A DNA stretch of 42,673 nt from Hyphomicrobiales bacterium (GTDB taxonomy: Bacteria; Pseudomonadota; Alphaproteobacteria; Rhizobiales; Rhizobiaceae), in assembly GCA_021775495.1 (NCBI GenBank), contig JAJFHT010000110.1, positions 1-42,673 of the forward strand, given 5' to 3'. Below, piece by piece: positions 16,422-25,763 of this stretch. Position numbers and translations under genes: made by a program. Under the pieces are notes generated by a model. That model saw only the letters and a list, made by a program, of their open reading frames with translations, had not been told where the DNA came from and ran no database searches. How positions within the stretch are numbered: position 1 is the stretch's first letter; every line of letters begins with the position of its first letter.

Positions 16422-17219
16422 ATGCGGATATCTGAGATGTTCAGAACAGCAGTATTGGTGACAGCCGCAGCAGCGCTGCTTGGCGGTTCCATTTCTGCAC
16501 GCGCATTCGACCAGCGCGATCCGGTGCAAAAAGATTCCAGCCCTTGGGCTTTGTTCAAATTCGGCTTCTCATCCTACAAAAAAGGCCGCAAGAAAAAAGC
16601 GATCGAGGCCTATCGCTACGCGGCTGAAAAGGGTCACGCCGGCGCTCAATGGAAACTTGGAAGGATGTATGCCGAGGGTGATGGCGTCCGTCGTGATGAC
16701 TATCAAGCCTACAAGATATTCGAGAAAATCGTGCGAGAAGGCGCCGATCCCGGCAGCCGCGATGAGACGTTCGTCTCGGATGCGCTGGTCGGTCTGGCCA
16801 GCTACCTGAAAATCGGTATTCCAGGCAGCCCGGTACGGCGCAATGTCAAGGCGTCGAGGGATTTGTATTTCCAGGCTGCATCCATGTACGGGAATGCCGG
16901 TGCACAGTTTGAAGTCGGACGGATGATGCTTGTCGGCGAGGGCGGCAGATCCAATGTCAGACAGGCCGTCCGGTGGCTGCGTCTCTCAGCCAGCAAGGGG
17001 CATTCAGGTGCTCAGGCTGAATTGGGCCGGGTATTGTTCGAAAGCGGCCATGTGGTACGCGGACTTGCAATGATGACGGCGGCGCTTGAACGTGCAAGCC
17101 CGGCTGACCGATCATGGATCAGGGATATGCAGGAAGAAGCCTTTGCCCTTGCAGGCGAGGCCGACAGGCGTACAGCCGTTGCATTGTCCGAGGATATTCT
17201 TGTCAAAGGCACCAAATAG
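16422..17219 (+). CDS. exoR: ExoR, periplasmic Sel1-repeat regulator of exopolysaccharide
   Basis: In Sinorhizobium ExoR is exported and holds the ExoS sensor kinase inactive; its proteolysis releases ExoS/ChvI, which changes exopolysaccharide and motility gene expression. This 265-residue protein has a signal peptide (cleavage after ARA28) and several Sel1-like repeats: AYRYAAEKGHAGAQWKLGRM (about 63-82), a middle repeat around SMYGNAGAQFEVGRMML, and WLRLSASKGHSGAQAELGRV. The length agrees with the roughly 268 residues I recall for ExoR. I chose ATG 16422; ATG 16437 also gives a full signal peptide. The 532-bp upstream gap could hold its regulation. An exopolysaccharide locus lies about 10 kb to the left, a likely target. 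Sel1 proteins are common, so the ExoR call rests on length, N-terminus and lineage. Confidence 0.85.
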   Translation: MRISEMFRTAVLVTAAAALLGGSISARAFDQRDPVQKDSSPWALFKFGFSSYKKGRKKKAIEAYRYAAEKGHAGAQWKLGRMYAEGDGVRRDDYQAYKIFEKIVREGADPGSRDETFVSDALVGLASYLKIGIPGSPVRRNVKASRDLYFQAASMYGNAGAQFEVGRMMLVGEGGRSNVRQAVRWLRLSASKGHSGAQAELGRVLFESGHVVRGLAMMTAALERASPADRSWIRDMQEEAFALAGEADRRTAVALSEDILVKGTK

Positions 17220-17274
17220 GGTTTTCCCAGCGATGGCGCGTGCGCTGTCCCATGTCTTCCTGAAATTCGTTGTG

Positions 17275-17574
17275 TCAGCTGCTGTTGACGGGCAGGGAAT
17301 GGCTTTCGACTTCAGGCCTGCAAAGAAGGGCCAGATCCTGCGTCGCTTGGCGCGTCGCAGCGCTCGGACAGCCATCGCCGATCATTTTCCATGAAGTGTT
17401 GTTGAGTACGCGTTCGCAGCGCGCCAGCTTCATGCCTGAAGGCAGCCGAAAGCAGGTCACCTGACCTTCTTCGAAATTCTTGCCGTTTGCCCGGCAAACG
17501 CACTTCGGTCCGGCAATCGCGGGTACCGAAACCGCCAGGAGCAGAAGCAATGTGGACAACAACCGACAGCACAT
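17275..17574 (-). CDS. Small cysteine-rich secreted protein
   Basis: A 99-residue protein of unknown function with a signal peptide (residues 1-21, VPAIA before GP). The mature part has six cysteines (25, 27, 41, 53, 69, 85), beginning with CVC and including LNNTSWKMIGDGCP, suggesting three disulfides in the periplasm. I recall similar short Cys-rich secreted proteins in Rhizobiales, but no function for them. It is on the same strand as xthA, 51 bp behind its stop, and converges on exoR. The N-terminal pair CC at residues 2-3 is unusual for a signal peptide but not a lipobox in the usual place. The antisense frame here is less protein-like. Confidence 0.65.
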   Translation of the reverse strand: MCCRLLSTLLLLLAVSVPAIAGPKCVCRANGKNFEEGQVTCFRLPSGMKLARCERVLNNTSWKMIGDGCPSAATRQATQDLALLCRPEVESHSLPVNSS

Positions 17575-17625
17575 GAGTTCATTTTACCATCTAATCGCGT
17601 AAACAACTAATACCAAAGGCCGGTA

Positions 17626-18423
17626 TCAGGCGGTATCGAGATTGATTCGGATCGATACCGGGACATGGTCAGAGGGTTTTTCCCAGGCACGCGTGTATTT
17701 TTCGATCTCCGCGCTCTCCAGATGATCCGCGGCTTCCGGCGAGAGCATGAGATGGTCGATCCTTATGCCATGGTTTTTTGGCCAGGCCCCACCCTGATAG
17801 TCCCAGAAAGTGTATGATTGCGGTGCATCGCTAACGGCTCTAATCGAGTCGGTCAGGCCGAGATTGGCCAGACGCCGGAATGCCGTCAGGCTTTCCGGTC
17901 GAAACAGTGCATCGCCTTGCCAGCCGGCAGGGTCGTGGCAGTCTTCGGGCTGTGGAATGATGTTGTAGTCGCCGGCCAGCACCAGCGGTTCTTCCAGTTC
18001 AAGACGCTCTGCCGCCCAGGATTCCAGCCTGCTCATCCAGGCCAGCTTGTAGAGAAATTTTTCACTCTCGACCGGATTGCCGTTCGGCAGATAGAGCGAA
18101 ACCACCCGCAATGCTCTACCGCCCGCGGTAAACACGCCTTCGATAAACCGTGCCTGTTCGTCGCCATCATCTCCCGGAAGTCCGCGGTTGACCTCGTCGA
18201 AGCGGTGTTTGGACAGGATTGCAACGCCATTGAAACCCTTCTGTCCATGGGTTTCGACGTGATAGCCGAGCGCCTCGATCTCGAGGCGCGGAAACTGATC
18301 GTCAACCGATTTGATTTCCTGCAGGCAGGCAATATCCGGATCGGATTCCTTCAGCCAGTGCAGCAGGTTGTCGATGCGCGCCTTGATGCCATTGATGTTC
18401 CAGGTTGCGATCTTCATGGGCAA
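17626..18423 (-). CDS. xthA: Exodeoxyribonuclease III
   Basis: A 265-residue exonuclease III / AP endonuclease of the endonuclease-exonuclease-phosphatase fold that cuts at abasic sites and degrades 3' ends in base-excision repair. The opening KIATWNINGIKAR gives the catalytic Asn, LQEIKS the metal-binding Glu, LAGDYNIIP the active-site Asp/Asn pair, and the end contains KNHGIRIDHLMLS and EKPSDHVPV with the catalytic His. Length is normal. Translation can begin at MPMKI (18423) or two codons later. It lies 91 bp downstream of erpA on the same strand, with a likely terminator between them. Confidence 0.95.
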   Translation of the reverse strand: MPMKIATWNINGIKARIDNLLHWLKESDPDIACLQEIKSVDDQFPRLEIEALGYHVETHGQKGFNGVAILSKHRFDEVNRGLPGDDGDEQARFIEGVFTAGGRALRVVSLYLPNGNPVESEKFLYKLAWMSRLESWAAERLELEEPLVLAGDYNIIPQPEDCHDPAGWQGDALFRPESLTAFRRLANLGLTDSIRAVSDAPQSYTFWDYQGGAWPKNHGIRIDHLMLSPEAADHLESAEIEKYTRAWEKPSDHVPVSIRINLDTA

Positions 18424-18454
18424 TGGCTCACTCTTTGGCGCGTTTCAAGCAGGT

Positions 18455-18477
18455 AAAAAAACCTATAGCTCAAGGTT
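18455..18477 (-). terminator. Probable rho-independent terminator after erpA
   Basis: On the reverse strand AACCT (18473-18477) and AGGTT (18460-18464) form a 5-bp stem with an 8-nt loop, running into a run of seven T (18461-18455). The stem is short, so termination may be partial and some transcription may continue into xthA. Confidence 0.45.
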
Positions 18478-18514
18478 GCGGCAAGAGCGAGATGTGATCC
18501 AATTGCAGGTACCG

Positions 18515-18850
18515 TCAGACCGTAAAGCTGGTCCCGCAACCGCAAGATGCAACCGCGTTCGGATTGCGGATCTGGAAGGATTGGCCGATCAGATCGTCAA
18601 CAAAGTCGATTTCCGAACCACCCATATAGACCAGGGAGAGACTGTCGATCACCACCTTTGCCGTACCCTTTTCAATGACGAAGTCCTCTTCGTCCCCGGT
18701 TTCGACAAGATCATATTTGTAGGAGAATCCGGAGCAGCCTCCGCCTTCAACTGAAATTCGAAGCGCCTTGTTTGACGCCTCCTCGGACAGGATTTTTCCA
18801 ATCCGAGTTGCCGCGGCGTCCGAAAGAGTTACCGAACTGGAATTTTCCAT
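18515..18850 (-). CDS. erpA: Iron-sulfur cluster insertion protein ErpA
   Basis: An A-type carrier (HesB/IscA/ErpA family) of 111 residues that receives Fe-S clusters and passes them to apo-enzymes in the cytoplasm. The three ligand cysteines are present: C39 in GGGCSGFSY and C103/C105 in SCGCGTSF near the end. The core [20 protein letters not shown] is typical. Length is normal for the family. It is divergent from the dGTPase gene with 107 bp between them, which must hold both promoters. ErpA and IscA are hard to separate by eye; the single-copy housekeeping setting favours ErpA. Confidence 0.88.
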   Translation of the reverse strand: MENSSSVTLSDAAATRIGKILSEEASNKALRISVEGGGCSGFSYKYDLVETGDEEDFVIEKGTAKVVIDSLSLVYMGGSEIDFVDDLIGQSFQIRNPNAVASCGCGTSFTV

Positions 18851-18957
18851 GTGACCGAATAACCGCGCGCGGGCGGTTCCCTTGCCATTTGCTTACCCAG
18901 ATAGGTATGTACCGGCGACAGCCAAGTCAACGGGGCGGCCATGGCGGAGCGACATCA

Positions 18958-20178
18958 ATGAACCGACCATCGGAGGGCTTTGACCAGATTGGTTTTGGCT
19001 ACCGTCCGCGCGCCCGGCACGCCTGTGACCCCGCAGCAAGCCGCGGCCGGGAGTATGCGGAACCTGAAAGCCCCACTCGCACAGCTTTTCAGCGTGACCG
19101 CGATAGAATCATCCATTCAACTGCTTTTCGGCGCCTGAAACACAAGACGCAGGTTTTTGTCGCGCACGAATCGGATCATTACCGCACGCGATTGACCCAT
19201 ACGATCGAGGTTGCACAGATTGCGCGGGCCATCACGCGGGCTCTGCGCGGTGATGAAGACCTCGCCGAAGCGATCGCGCTTGCGCATGATTTCGGACATA
19301 CGCCCTTCGGTCACGCCGGTGAGCGGGCGCTTGACCGGAAATTGCAGCCGTGGGGAGGTTTTGATCACAACCTGCAGACGCTTCGCGTCGTCACCAGCCT
19401 GGAGCATCGCTACGCCGAATTTGATGGTCTGAATCTGTCCTGGGAGACGCTCGAAGGCCTTGTTAAGCACAATGGACCGATTGTGCCGAATGAAGCAGAT
19501 ACAAAGGCTGATGATGTACGACGGGCCGGAACGTTTGATAGCCGTTTCAGCCTTGGTCCGTCGACATACGGCTCGCTGGAGGCGCAAGCCGCGGCCATAG
19601 CCGATGATATCGCCTATGACAGTCACGATATCGATGATGGCCTGCGGGCAGGGCTGCTGACCCTTCAGATGCTTGAAACCGTGCCGTACCCGGCGACAAT
19701 ACTGGCAGTGGTCGGCCGGAAATATCCCGGTCTGGACGCGGGGCGGACAGCACACGAATATATGCGGCGTCAGATCACAGCGATGGTCGAAGATGTCATT
19801 CGACAATCAACCGAGCGGCTCACCAGGTTGAATCCGGGTTCTGCGGACGAGGTTCGCAGGGCCGGATGCCCGATTGTCGTGTTCTCGGACGAAATGAAGA
19901 GGGTCGAACGTGAGATCAAAACCTTTCTCTGGACCAATTTTTATCGTCACCGCAAGGTGATGGCTGTGATGGACCAGGCCGAGACCGTGGTAGAGCAGCT
20001 TTTCGACGCCTATGCGGCCGATCCCTCGCTGATGCCGGGCGAGTGGGCGGCGGACAGCGCAGACCGTGGCGAAATGGACACCATGTGGACGATCGCCGAT
20101 TTTCTGGCCGGAATGACGGATACGTTTGCACTTGACGAACACCGGCGCCTGTTTGACCGGACGCCTGATTTGCGATAG
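18958..20178 (+). CDS. dgt: Deoxyguanosinetriphosphate triphosphohydrolase-like protein
   Basis: An HD-domain dNTP triphosphohydrolase of 406 residues that splits dNTPs into nucleoside and tripolyphosphate, helping to balance precursor pools. The metal site is visible: [10 protein letters not shown] with His81, then [13 protein letters not shown] with His110-Asp111, followed by the conserved [12 protein letters not shown] and [18 protein letters not shown] segments. I chose ATG 18958, with GGAG about 8 nt upstream; the longer frame to 18772 lies over the divergent promoter and the erpA start and is non-coding in look. The next gene, argS, starts 71 bp later on the same strand. Confidence 0.93.
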   Translation: MNRPSEGFDQIGFGYRPRARHACDPAASRGREYAEPESPTRTAFQRDRDRIIHSTAFRRLKHKTQVFVAHESDHYRTRLTHTIEVAQIARAITRALRGDEDLAEAIALAHDFGHTPFGHAGERALDRKLQPWGGFDHNLQTLRVVTSLEHRYAEFDGLNLSWETLEGLVKHNGPIVPNEADTKADDVRRAGTFDSRFSLGPSTYGSLEAQAAAIADDIAYDSHDIDDGLRAGLLTLQMLETVPYPATILAVVGRKYPGLDAGRTAHEYMRRQITAMVEDVIRQSTERLTRLNPGSADEVRRAGCPIVVFSDEMKRVEREIKTFLWTNFYRHRKVMAVMDQAETVVEQLFDAYAADPSLMPGEWAADSADRGEMDTMWTIADFLAGMTDTFALDEHRRLFDRTPDLR

Positions 20179-20249
20179 GCGACACCGACCTTGCGGCATG
20201 CCTGAAGTCAGCCTGTTTTGAAGGTTCCCCGACACATCTGGAATTGATC

Positions 20250-21992
20250 ATGAACGTTTTCGCCGATTTCCATGCGAGGATCATCAAAGCCGTAGAGCAA
20301 CTGGAACTGACCGGAGTGGACTTTTCACGAGTGGTTGTGGAACCGCCGAGAGATTCCAGCCATGGCGATCTGGCAACGAACGCTGCCATGGTTCTTGGCA
20401 AGGCGGCGGGGCTGAAACCGCGGGATCTTGCCGAACGGATTGCAACGAAACTGGCAGCCGATCCGGATATCGTGGCGACCGAGGTCGCCGGGCCGGGCTT
20501 TCTCAATCTGCGCCTCAGTGCGGCGTTCTGGCAATCGCATCTGCGGTGGATATTGTCCGACGGGCCGCGTTTCGGCCGGTCTCAGGTCGGGGCGGGCAAC
20601 AAGATCAATGTTGAATATGTCTCCGCCAACCCGACCGGGCCTATGCATGTCGGACACTGCCGGGGAGCAGTGGTTGGCGACACGCTGGCAAATCTGCTCT
20701 CATTTGCCGGATTTGATGTTGCACGGGAGTACTACATCAATGATGCGGGCTCGCAGATAGATGTGCTCGCCCGCTCTGCATTATTGCGTTACCGCGAGGC
20801 TCTTGGTGAGGATATCGGAAAAATACCGTCCGGTTTGTACCCGGGCGATTATCTTGTCCCTGTCGGAAAGGTTCTGGCCGAGCAATTCGGCCCAAAGCTT
20901 CTGAATCTGGATGACGATGCTGCTGTCGAGCAGATCAGGCCGATCGTCATCGATGCGATGATGGTGATGATCCGCGGGGATTTGGATGCTCTGAACGTGC
21001 GCCATGATGTCTTTTTCTCAGAGCGCGCACTCCATGCTGACGGTGAAAAGGCGATCCGTTCGGCGATCAACGACCTGACTTTAAAAGGGTATGTTTACAA
21101 GGGCATATTGCCTCCACCTAAAAGCGGACACCAGGAAGATTGGGAAAACCGGGAGCAGGTGCTCTTCAGATCGACCGAGGTTGGTGACGATATCGACCGG
21201 CCTCTGATGAAATCCAGCGGCGCTTATACCTATTTTGCCGCCGATGTTGCCTATTTCAAAGACAAGTACGATCGCGGCTATGATGAGATGATCTATGTGC
21301 TGGGTGCCGATCATGGAGGCTACGTCAAACGGCTTGAGGCAGTGGCCAAGGCCGTCTCCGACGGGACTGCGAAACTGACCGTGCTGCTTTGCCAGTTGGT
21401 CAAGCTGTTTCGCGACGGCGAACCGGTTACCATGTCCAAGCGGTCGGGAGATTTCATAACATTGCGGGAAGTGGTGGACGAGGTCGGACGTGATCCGGTT
21501 CGCTTCATGATGCTCTACCGGAAAAACGACGCGCCGCTCGATTTCGATTTCGCAAAGGTCACCGAGCAGTCAAAAGACAATCCGGTGTTCTACGTCCAAT
21601 ATGCCTCAGCGCGATGCCATTCGGTATTCCGGCAGGCCAAGGAACAACTTCAACTGGATTCGCCTGGTCGTGAACAGATGATAGAGAATCTGGGTCGCCT
21701 CGATTCGGAGGACGAACTGAAGCTGATCCGCAAACTAGCGGAGTTTCCGAGGATCATCGAAACGGCGGCCTTGTCGCATGAGCCTCATCGCTTGGCATTT
21801 TTCCTGCACGATCTTGCCAGCGTCTTTCATGCCCATTGGAACAAGGGATCTGAAAATGCCGACTTACGGTTTGTTAAGGTTAACGATCCATTGTTGACCT
21901 TGGGCAGACTAGGTTTGGTGCAAGCAGTTTCAGATGTTCTTACATCCGGTCTGGCACTGGTTGGTGCGGAAGCGCCACAGGAAATGCGCTAG
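20250..21992 (+). CDS. argS: Arginine--tRNA ligase
   Basis: Class I synthetase that charges tRNA-Arg, 580 residues, a normal length. The N-terminal ArgRS additional domain (about residues 1-110) recognises the tRNA elbow. The HIGH-type motif is in [13 protein letters not shown] (HVGH near residue 133), and the signature loop is TMSKRSGDF near 395, in place of strict KMSKS, as usual for ArgRS. The C-terminal DALR anticodon-binding domain includes [12 protein letters not shown] and [13 protein letters not shown] chose ATG 20250 over TTG 20244. The SPOR-protein gene follows 113 bp later. Confidence 0.97.
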   Translation: MNVFADFHARIIKAVEQLELTGVDFSRVVVEPPRDSSHGDLATNAAMVLGKAAGLKPRDLAERIATKLAADPDIVATEVAGPGFLNLRLSAAFWQSHLRWILSDGPRFGRSQVGAGNKINVEYVSANPTGPMHVGHCRGAVVGDTLANLLSFAGFDVAREYYINDAGSQIDVLARSALLRYREALGEDIGKIPSGLYPGDYLVPVGKVLAEQFGPKLLNLDDDAAVEQIRPIVIDAMMVMIRGDLDALNVRHDVFFSERALHADGEKAIRSAINDLTLKGYVYKGILPPPKSGHQEDWENREQVLFRSTEVGDDIDRPLMKSSGAYTYFAADVAYFKDKYDRGYDEMIYVLGADHGGYVKRLEAVAKAVSDGTAKLTVLLCQLVKLFRDGEPVTMSKRSGDFITLREVVDEVGRDPVRFMMLYRKNDAPLDFDFAKVTEQSKDNPVFYVQYASARCHSVFRQAKEQLQLDSPGREQMIENLGRLDSEDELKLIRKLAEFPRIIETAALSHEPHRLAFFLHDLASVFHAHWNKGSENADLRFVKVNDPLLTLGRLGLVQAVSDVLTSGLALVGAEAPQEMR

Positions 21993-22105
21993 ATTTGAAC
22001 GGAGTTGTCGTCACCATTTGCCCACAATAGACTGGTAGAGGCGAAAATCTCTACAGTGTGGCGGGCGCCCGATTGGGCCCGACGGAGTGTGAGCGCGAAA
22101 TAGGC

Positions 22106-24544
22106 ATGGCAGATAACAAGCAATTCAAACGCCGTGAATCCCCGGAAGTTGCCGATGATGATCCTCTTGCCGAACTGACCCGGATAATGGGTCTGCAGGA
22201 GACACCGGAGGAGGCCGTCGAGCCGCCGACGGATCACGGCGCATCAGACGAATCTGAAGTCGAAATCGATCTTGAAAAAGAATTGATGGGCGAACTTTCG
22301 GACGAACCTGCCAATGTTGCGCCTCTTCGTGCAGTGTCAACTGAAATGCCAGCACCGGAGCCTGTCCCCGAATTCTCCACTGATGTGGACGATCAGGAGA
22401 TGGAACGCGCCCTGGCAGGTGTGGCGGAGTCGGAGCCGAATTCTCCGGGTGAAGCAAGCGCCGAACCGTCTTTTCCGGAACCAGCGCTAGAGGACGCCCC
22501 GAAAGCGCCGGTGCTGCGGCCAAACGAGCCGGAATCTTTCGAGCAACTGGTGGCTCGCGCGCGGGGTTTTCCCGCGCCGGAACCGGTGGATCCGCTTACC
22601 GATGAAGCCTTGCCAAAAGTGGTGACAAGATCGATCAGCGCATCAGTCGCCCCACAAACCGAGCCGGCTGTGTCTGGCAATGAGGTGAAGCTGGATGACG
22701 GGCGGAATACGCTCGAAGATGAGCTGAAAACACTGCTGGCCGATATCGGAGATCCACCTGTTGAAGCCGGCGATGGCCAAGGCGAGGGCGACGCGCCGGC
22801 AGATGATGTCGCACCGGTAGATGACGCCGGAACCTACAAGCCGATATTCGGTCGCTCAAACGTGCAGCCGCTGACGCCGTCAGCCGCGCCGGAACCGGAG
22901 GCCGAAGAAATTGACTTTGGTTCCGGATTTGAAACTGACCTCGATGATGCCGTTGCCGGGGCGGCCAGTGAATCGTCCGGCGTTCCGGAGATTGAAACCG
23001 TGGAAGTGCCGGAACAGGCGCAATCCGCTTTTGATGATCTGGAGATCCCGGAGCTGGTTGCCGAACCGCCGGCACCGATCGTGTCTGATCATGAAGATCT
23101 GGAAGCGGAATTTTCCGCCCTGTTCGGGGACGCCGACAAACCGGCAGTATCACCAGCGGTGGCATCCGCACCGACCGTGCCGGCTGAACCGGCCACAAAT
23201 CTCGAAGACCCGCTTGAGATGGACACGTTCGATCTTGAGGCGGATGATCTTGATGTCGAGGTTTCATCGGATGAGGACCGGATAGCGGCCGCTTCCGCTG
23301 CGGTTGCCGCGACGGCGGCCATGCCGGTTGCCCATCAGCTCAGGGGCGGACGCGAATCGACCAAAGAGGCTGCGCTTGAAACGCTGGCCGCACGTGCCCA
23401 GTCCGATGGGCTTGCGGACGGTCGATCGAGTCGCCGGGGCATGATGATAGCCGCGGTTGTCGTCGGCATTGCAATGCTCGGTGGAATTGGCATTTTCGCG
23501 CTGTCTTTCGGCGGTGGTGAGACGGATGCACCGCCGGCAGTGGTTCTTGCCGAGCCTGGTGATGTCAAGATCAAGCCGGATGATCCCGGTGGCACAACGG
23601 TGCCCAATCAGGACAACAAGGTTTACGAGAAGGTGTCCGGTGAATCTTCCGTCGACTCACCGTCTCAGGAGAAGCTGGTGACAACGGCCGAAGAACCGGT
23701 GGATGTTGCCACGCAGACGATCCGGACCCGGGTCATCGATACCACGCCCGCCAGGCAGCCGGATACGCAAAAGTCGGAGGAACGAATTGTCCCATCGCAA
23801 ACGGAAAGCCCGACGCTGACCAATGATGATGTTGTGGTCGTCGTACCGCGGCGCGTGAAAACCATGATCGTCAAACCGGATGGTACGATGGTTCCACGGG
23901 AAGAAACCGCTCCGGCCGTGGCTCCGCAGATTACAGCGGCCAGTGATCCGGACTCGACTGCCGGCGATGGACAGTCTGCATTGGCCGGCGAGGGAACGGT
24001 TGTCACCAATCCAGACGGCACGCCGTTTATTGTCCCGACACCTCGACCCGACAGAAGCACTGTGGCCAGCGAGAACGCGACCGCGCCTTCCCAAAATGGC
24101 GTATCAGACGATGCGACGTCCTCGGCATCCCTGGCCGCACCTGCGGCGAGGACAGAGGTCTCACCAAGACCGACAGTGGCGATAGAACAGCCCGTTACCC
24201 CCGCGCCGACTGATGCGCAGGACACTGTTGCGACTACATCGCCAACCCCCGCGGCAGAGCCGGAAAAGCCGGCTACGACACCCACAAGCCCGGCGGTCGG
24301 GCCCTACGCAATACAGATTGCCTCGCAACCGACACGAGAGGGTGCGCAGTCTTCCTATCAGAGCCTTGCGCGTCGCTACGGCTCTGTGATCGGTGGTCGC
24401 GGCGTCAATATCGTCAAGGCCGACATTCCCGGCAAAGGTGTTTACTACAGGGTCCGTGTGCCGGCGGGCAGCAAGTCTGAAGCCTCGTCACTTTGCCGCA
24501 GCTACAAGGCCGCCGGCGGAAGCTGTTTCGTGGCTCGGCAATAA
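22106..24544 (+). CDS. Large SPOR-domain envelope protein
   Basis: An 812-residue single-span protein with a C-terminal SPOR domain (about 732-812, from YAIQIASQPTREGAQSSYQS), which binds denuded peptidoglycan glycans and so localises to division septa. Residues 1-440 are very acidic and rich in Glu, Pro, Ala and Asp, probably disordered and cytoplasmic; they begin with DDPLAELTRIMG, a motif I recall in rhizobial SPOR proteins. One transmembrane helix lies at about 447-470 (MMIAAVVVGIAMLGGIGIF). Residues 475-725 are Thr/Pro/Val-rich periplasmic linker containing VVVVVPRRVKTMIVKPDGTM. I chose ATG 22106 because the conserved start follows it. It lies between argS and nagZ and ends in a strong terminator. 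Confidence 0.85.
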   Translation: MADNKQFKRRESPEVADDDPLAELTRIMGLQETPEEAVEPPTDHGASDESEVEIDLEKELMGELSDEPANVAPLRAVSTEMPAPEPVPEFSTDVDDQEMERALAGVAESEPNSPGEASAEPSFPEPALEDAPKAPVLRPNEPESFEQLVARARGFPAPEPVDPLTDEALPKVVTRSISASVAPQTEPAVSGNEVKLDDGRNTLEDELKTLLADIGDPPVEAGDGQGEGDAPADDVAPVDDAGTYKPIFGRSNVQPLTPSAAPEPEAEEIDFGSGFETDLDDAVAGAASESSGVPEIETVEVPEQAQSAFDDLEIPELVAEPPAPIVSDHEDLEAEFSALFGDADKPAVSPAVASAPTVPAEPATNLEDPLEMDTFDLEADDLDVEVSSDEDRIAAASAAVAATAAMPVAHQLRGGRESTKEAALETLAARAQSDGLADGRSSRRGMMIAAVVVGIAMLGGIGIFALSFGGGETDAPPAVVLAEPGDVKIKPDDPGGTTVPNQDNKVYEKVSGESSVDSPSQEKLVTTAEEPVDVATQTIRTRVIDTTPARQPDTQKSEERIVPSQTESPTLTNDDVVVVVPRRVKTMIVKPDGTMVPREETAPAVAPQITAASDPDSTAGDGQSALAGEGTVVTNPDGTPFIVPTPRPDRSTVASENATAPSQNGVSDDATSSASLAAPAARTEVSPRPTVAIEQPVTPAPTDAQDTVATTSPTPAAEPEKPATTPTSPAVGPYAIQIASQPTREGAQSSYQSLARRYGSVIGGRGVNIVKADIPGKGVYYRVRVPAGSKSEASSLCRSYKAAGGSCFVARQ

Positions 24545-24570
24545 GCAGGTGAAAATCCGAATATCGAAGA

Positions 24571-24597
24571 GGGCTGTTTTGTTGACAGCCCTTTTTT
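24571..24597 (+). terminator. Rho-independent terminator after the SPOR gene
   Basis: GGGCTGT (24571-24577) and ACAGCCC (24585-24591) form an exact 7-bp GC-rich stem with a TTTGTTG loop, followed at once by six T. This is the clearest terminator in the window, and it separates the argS/SPOR transcript from nagZ. Confidence 0.85.
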
Positions 24598-24694
24598 GTG
24601 TCCGCAGCCGGTATGATCGGTCACGATATCAAAATGATCCCGTAAACCTTTGATCTTGCGTGCTTACTGCGGGCAGGCCAATGCCACTTCCATT

Positions 24695-24723
24695 TTGCCT
24701 CATATGCTCAAACTGACTATGAT
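24695..24723 (+). promoter_or_regulatory. Probable nagZ promoter giving a leaderless mRNA
   Basis: TTGCCT (24695-24700) and TATGAT (24718-24723) are separated by 17 bp. Transcription would start about 7 nt after the -10, that is at or next to the A of the nagZ ATG (24730). No Shine-Dalgarno is present before that ATG. Confidence 0.55.
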
Positions 24724-24729
24724 TCTCAA

Positions 24730-25749
24730 ATGAGCGAATCAAAAGCAATGATCCTTGGCTCTTCCGGCCTGGTCCTGACGGCGGGGGAAACGGAGTTCTT
24801 CAGGGCCCAGCGACCGTGGGGATTTATCCTGTTTGCGCGCAACATATCGGACGCCGATCAGGTTCGAAATCTGGTTGCATCAATGCGTGCCAGCATCGGG
24901 AATGAAAGCGCACCCGTGTTCATCGACGTGGAGGGCGGCCGGGTGCAGCGTATCCGCCAGCCGATGGCGCCTGACTACCCATCGGCATCGGAACTGGGTG
25001 CTCTCTACCGGTCGGACAAGGTCGCAGGTTTGCGGGCGACATGGCTGATGTCGCGGCTCCACGCCTTCGATCTGTCACGCCTCGGCATCACAGCCGACTG
25101 TCTTCCGGTTCTCGATATTCCGGTGAGGGGAGCCCACGATGTTATCGGCAATCGCGCGTATGGCCACGATCCGGAAATTGTAACGGCGATGGGAAAGGCG
25201 GCGGCGGAGGGGCTATTGGCCGGCGGTGTTTTGCCGGTCGTCAAGCATGTACCAGGGCATGGGCGTGCACTTGTCGACAGTCACAAGGTCTTGCCAGTCG
25301 TAGATGCGTCGGTGGAACAATTGCGTTCGATTGATTTTGCGCCTTTTCTTGCTCTCAACAAGCTGCCGATGGCGATGACCGCCCACGTCATTTACTCCGC
25401 GCTTGATGCGAACGAACCGGCGACCACCTCGCGCAACATCCTCCACAACATAGTGCGTGGTGAAATGGCCTATGACGGTCTGATCATGAGCGATGACGTT
25501 TCGATGCAAGCGCTTTCTGGGGATTTCGAATCAAGGACCGATGCAATTTTTGCCGCGGGATGCGATGTAGTTCTGCATTGCAACGGTGTCATGGAAGAGA
25601 TGCAGGCTGTTGCAGGTAAGACGTCGGCACTGTCCGGGGTCGCGCTTGAAAGGGCAGAACGGGCACTGAAGATGGCTGGAAAGTTGGATGACACCGCTGA
25701 GAACAGCGCCCGCGAGGAGTTTGCCGCGCTTTTCAGCCCGGCGGTTTAG
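24730..25749 (+). CDS. nagZ: Beta-N-acetylhexosaminidase NagZ
   Basis: A family GH3 cytoplasmic beta-N-acetylglucosaminidase of 339 residues that removes GlcNAc from 1,6-anhydro-MurNAc peptides in peptidoglycan recycling. Family motifs: IDVEGGRVQR (65-74), VKHVPGHGRALVDSH (171-185) carrying the Asp/His catalytic dyad loop, and MSDDVSMQAL (253-262) with the Asp nucleophile. The start MSESKA matches the usual rhizobial N-terminus, and the gene appears to be read from a leaderless transcript. It is followed after 14 bp by scpA on the same strand, so nagZ-scpA-scpB probably form one unit, an arrangement I recall in Rhizobiales. Confidence 0.94.
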   Translation: MSESKAMILGSSGLVLTAGETEFFRAQRPWGFILFARNISDADQVRNLVASMRASIGNESAPVFIDVEGGRVQRIRQPMAPDYPSASELGALYRSDKVAGLRATWLMSRLHAFDLSRLGITADCLPVLDIPVRGAHDVIGNRAYGHDPEIVTAMGKAAAEGLLAGGVLPVVKHVPGHGRALVDSHKVLPVVDASVEQLRSIDFAPFLALNKLPMAMTAHVIYSALDANEPATTSRNILHNIVRGEMAYDGLIMSDDVSMQALSGDFESRTDAIFAAGCDVVLHCNGVMEEMQAVAGKTSALSGVALERAERALKMAGKLDDTAENSAREEFAALFSPAV

Positions 25750-25763
25750 GCAGGCTGAATTTG

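Noticed and set aside
16045-16461. 138-codon open frame upstream of exoR
   Set aside because: It runs out of frame into the exoR signal peptide and has no family resemblance or good ribosome binding site.
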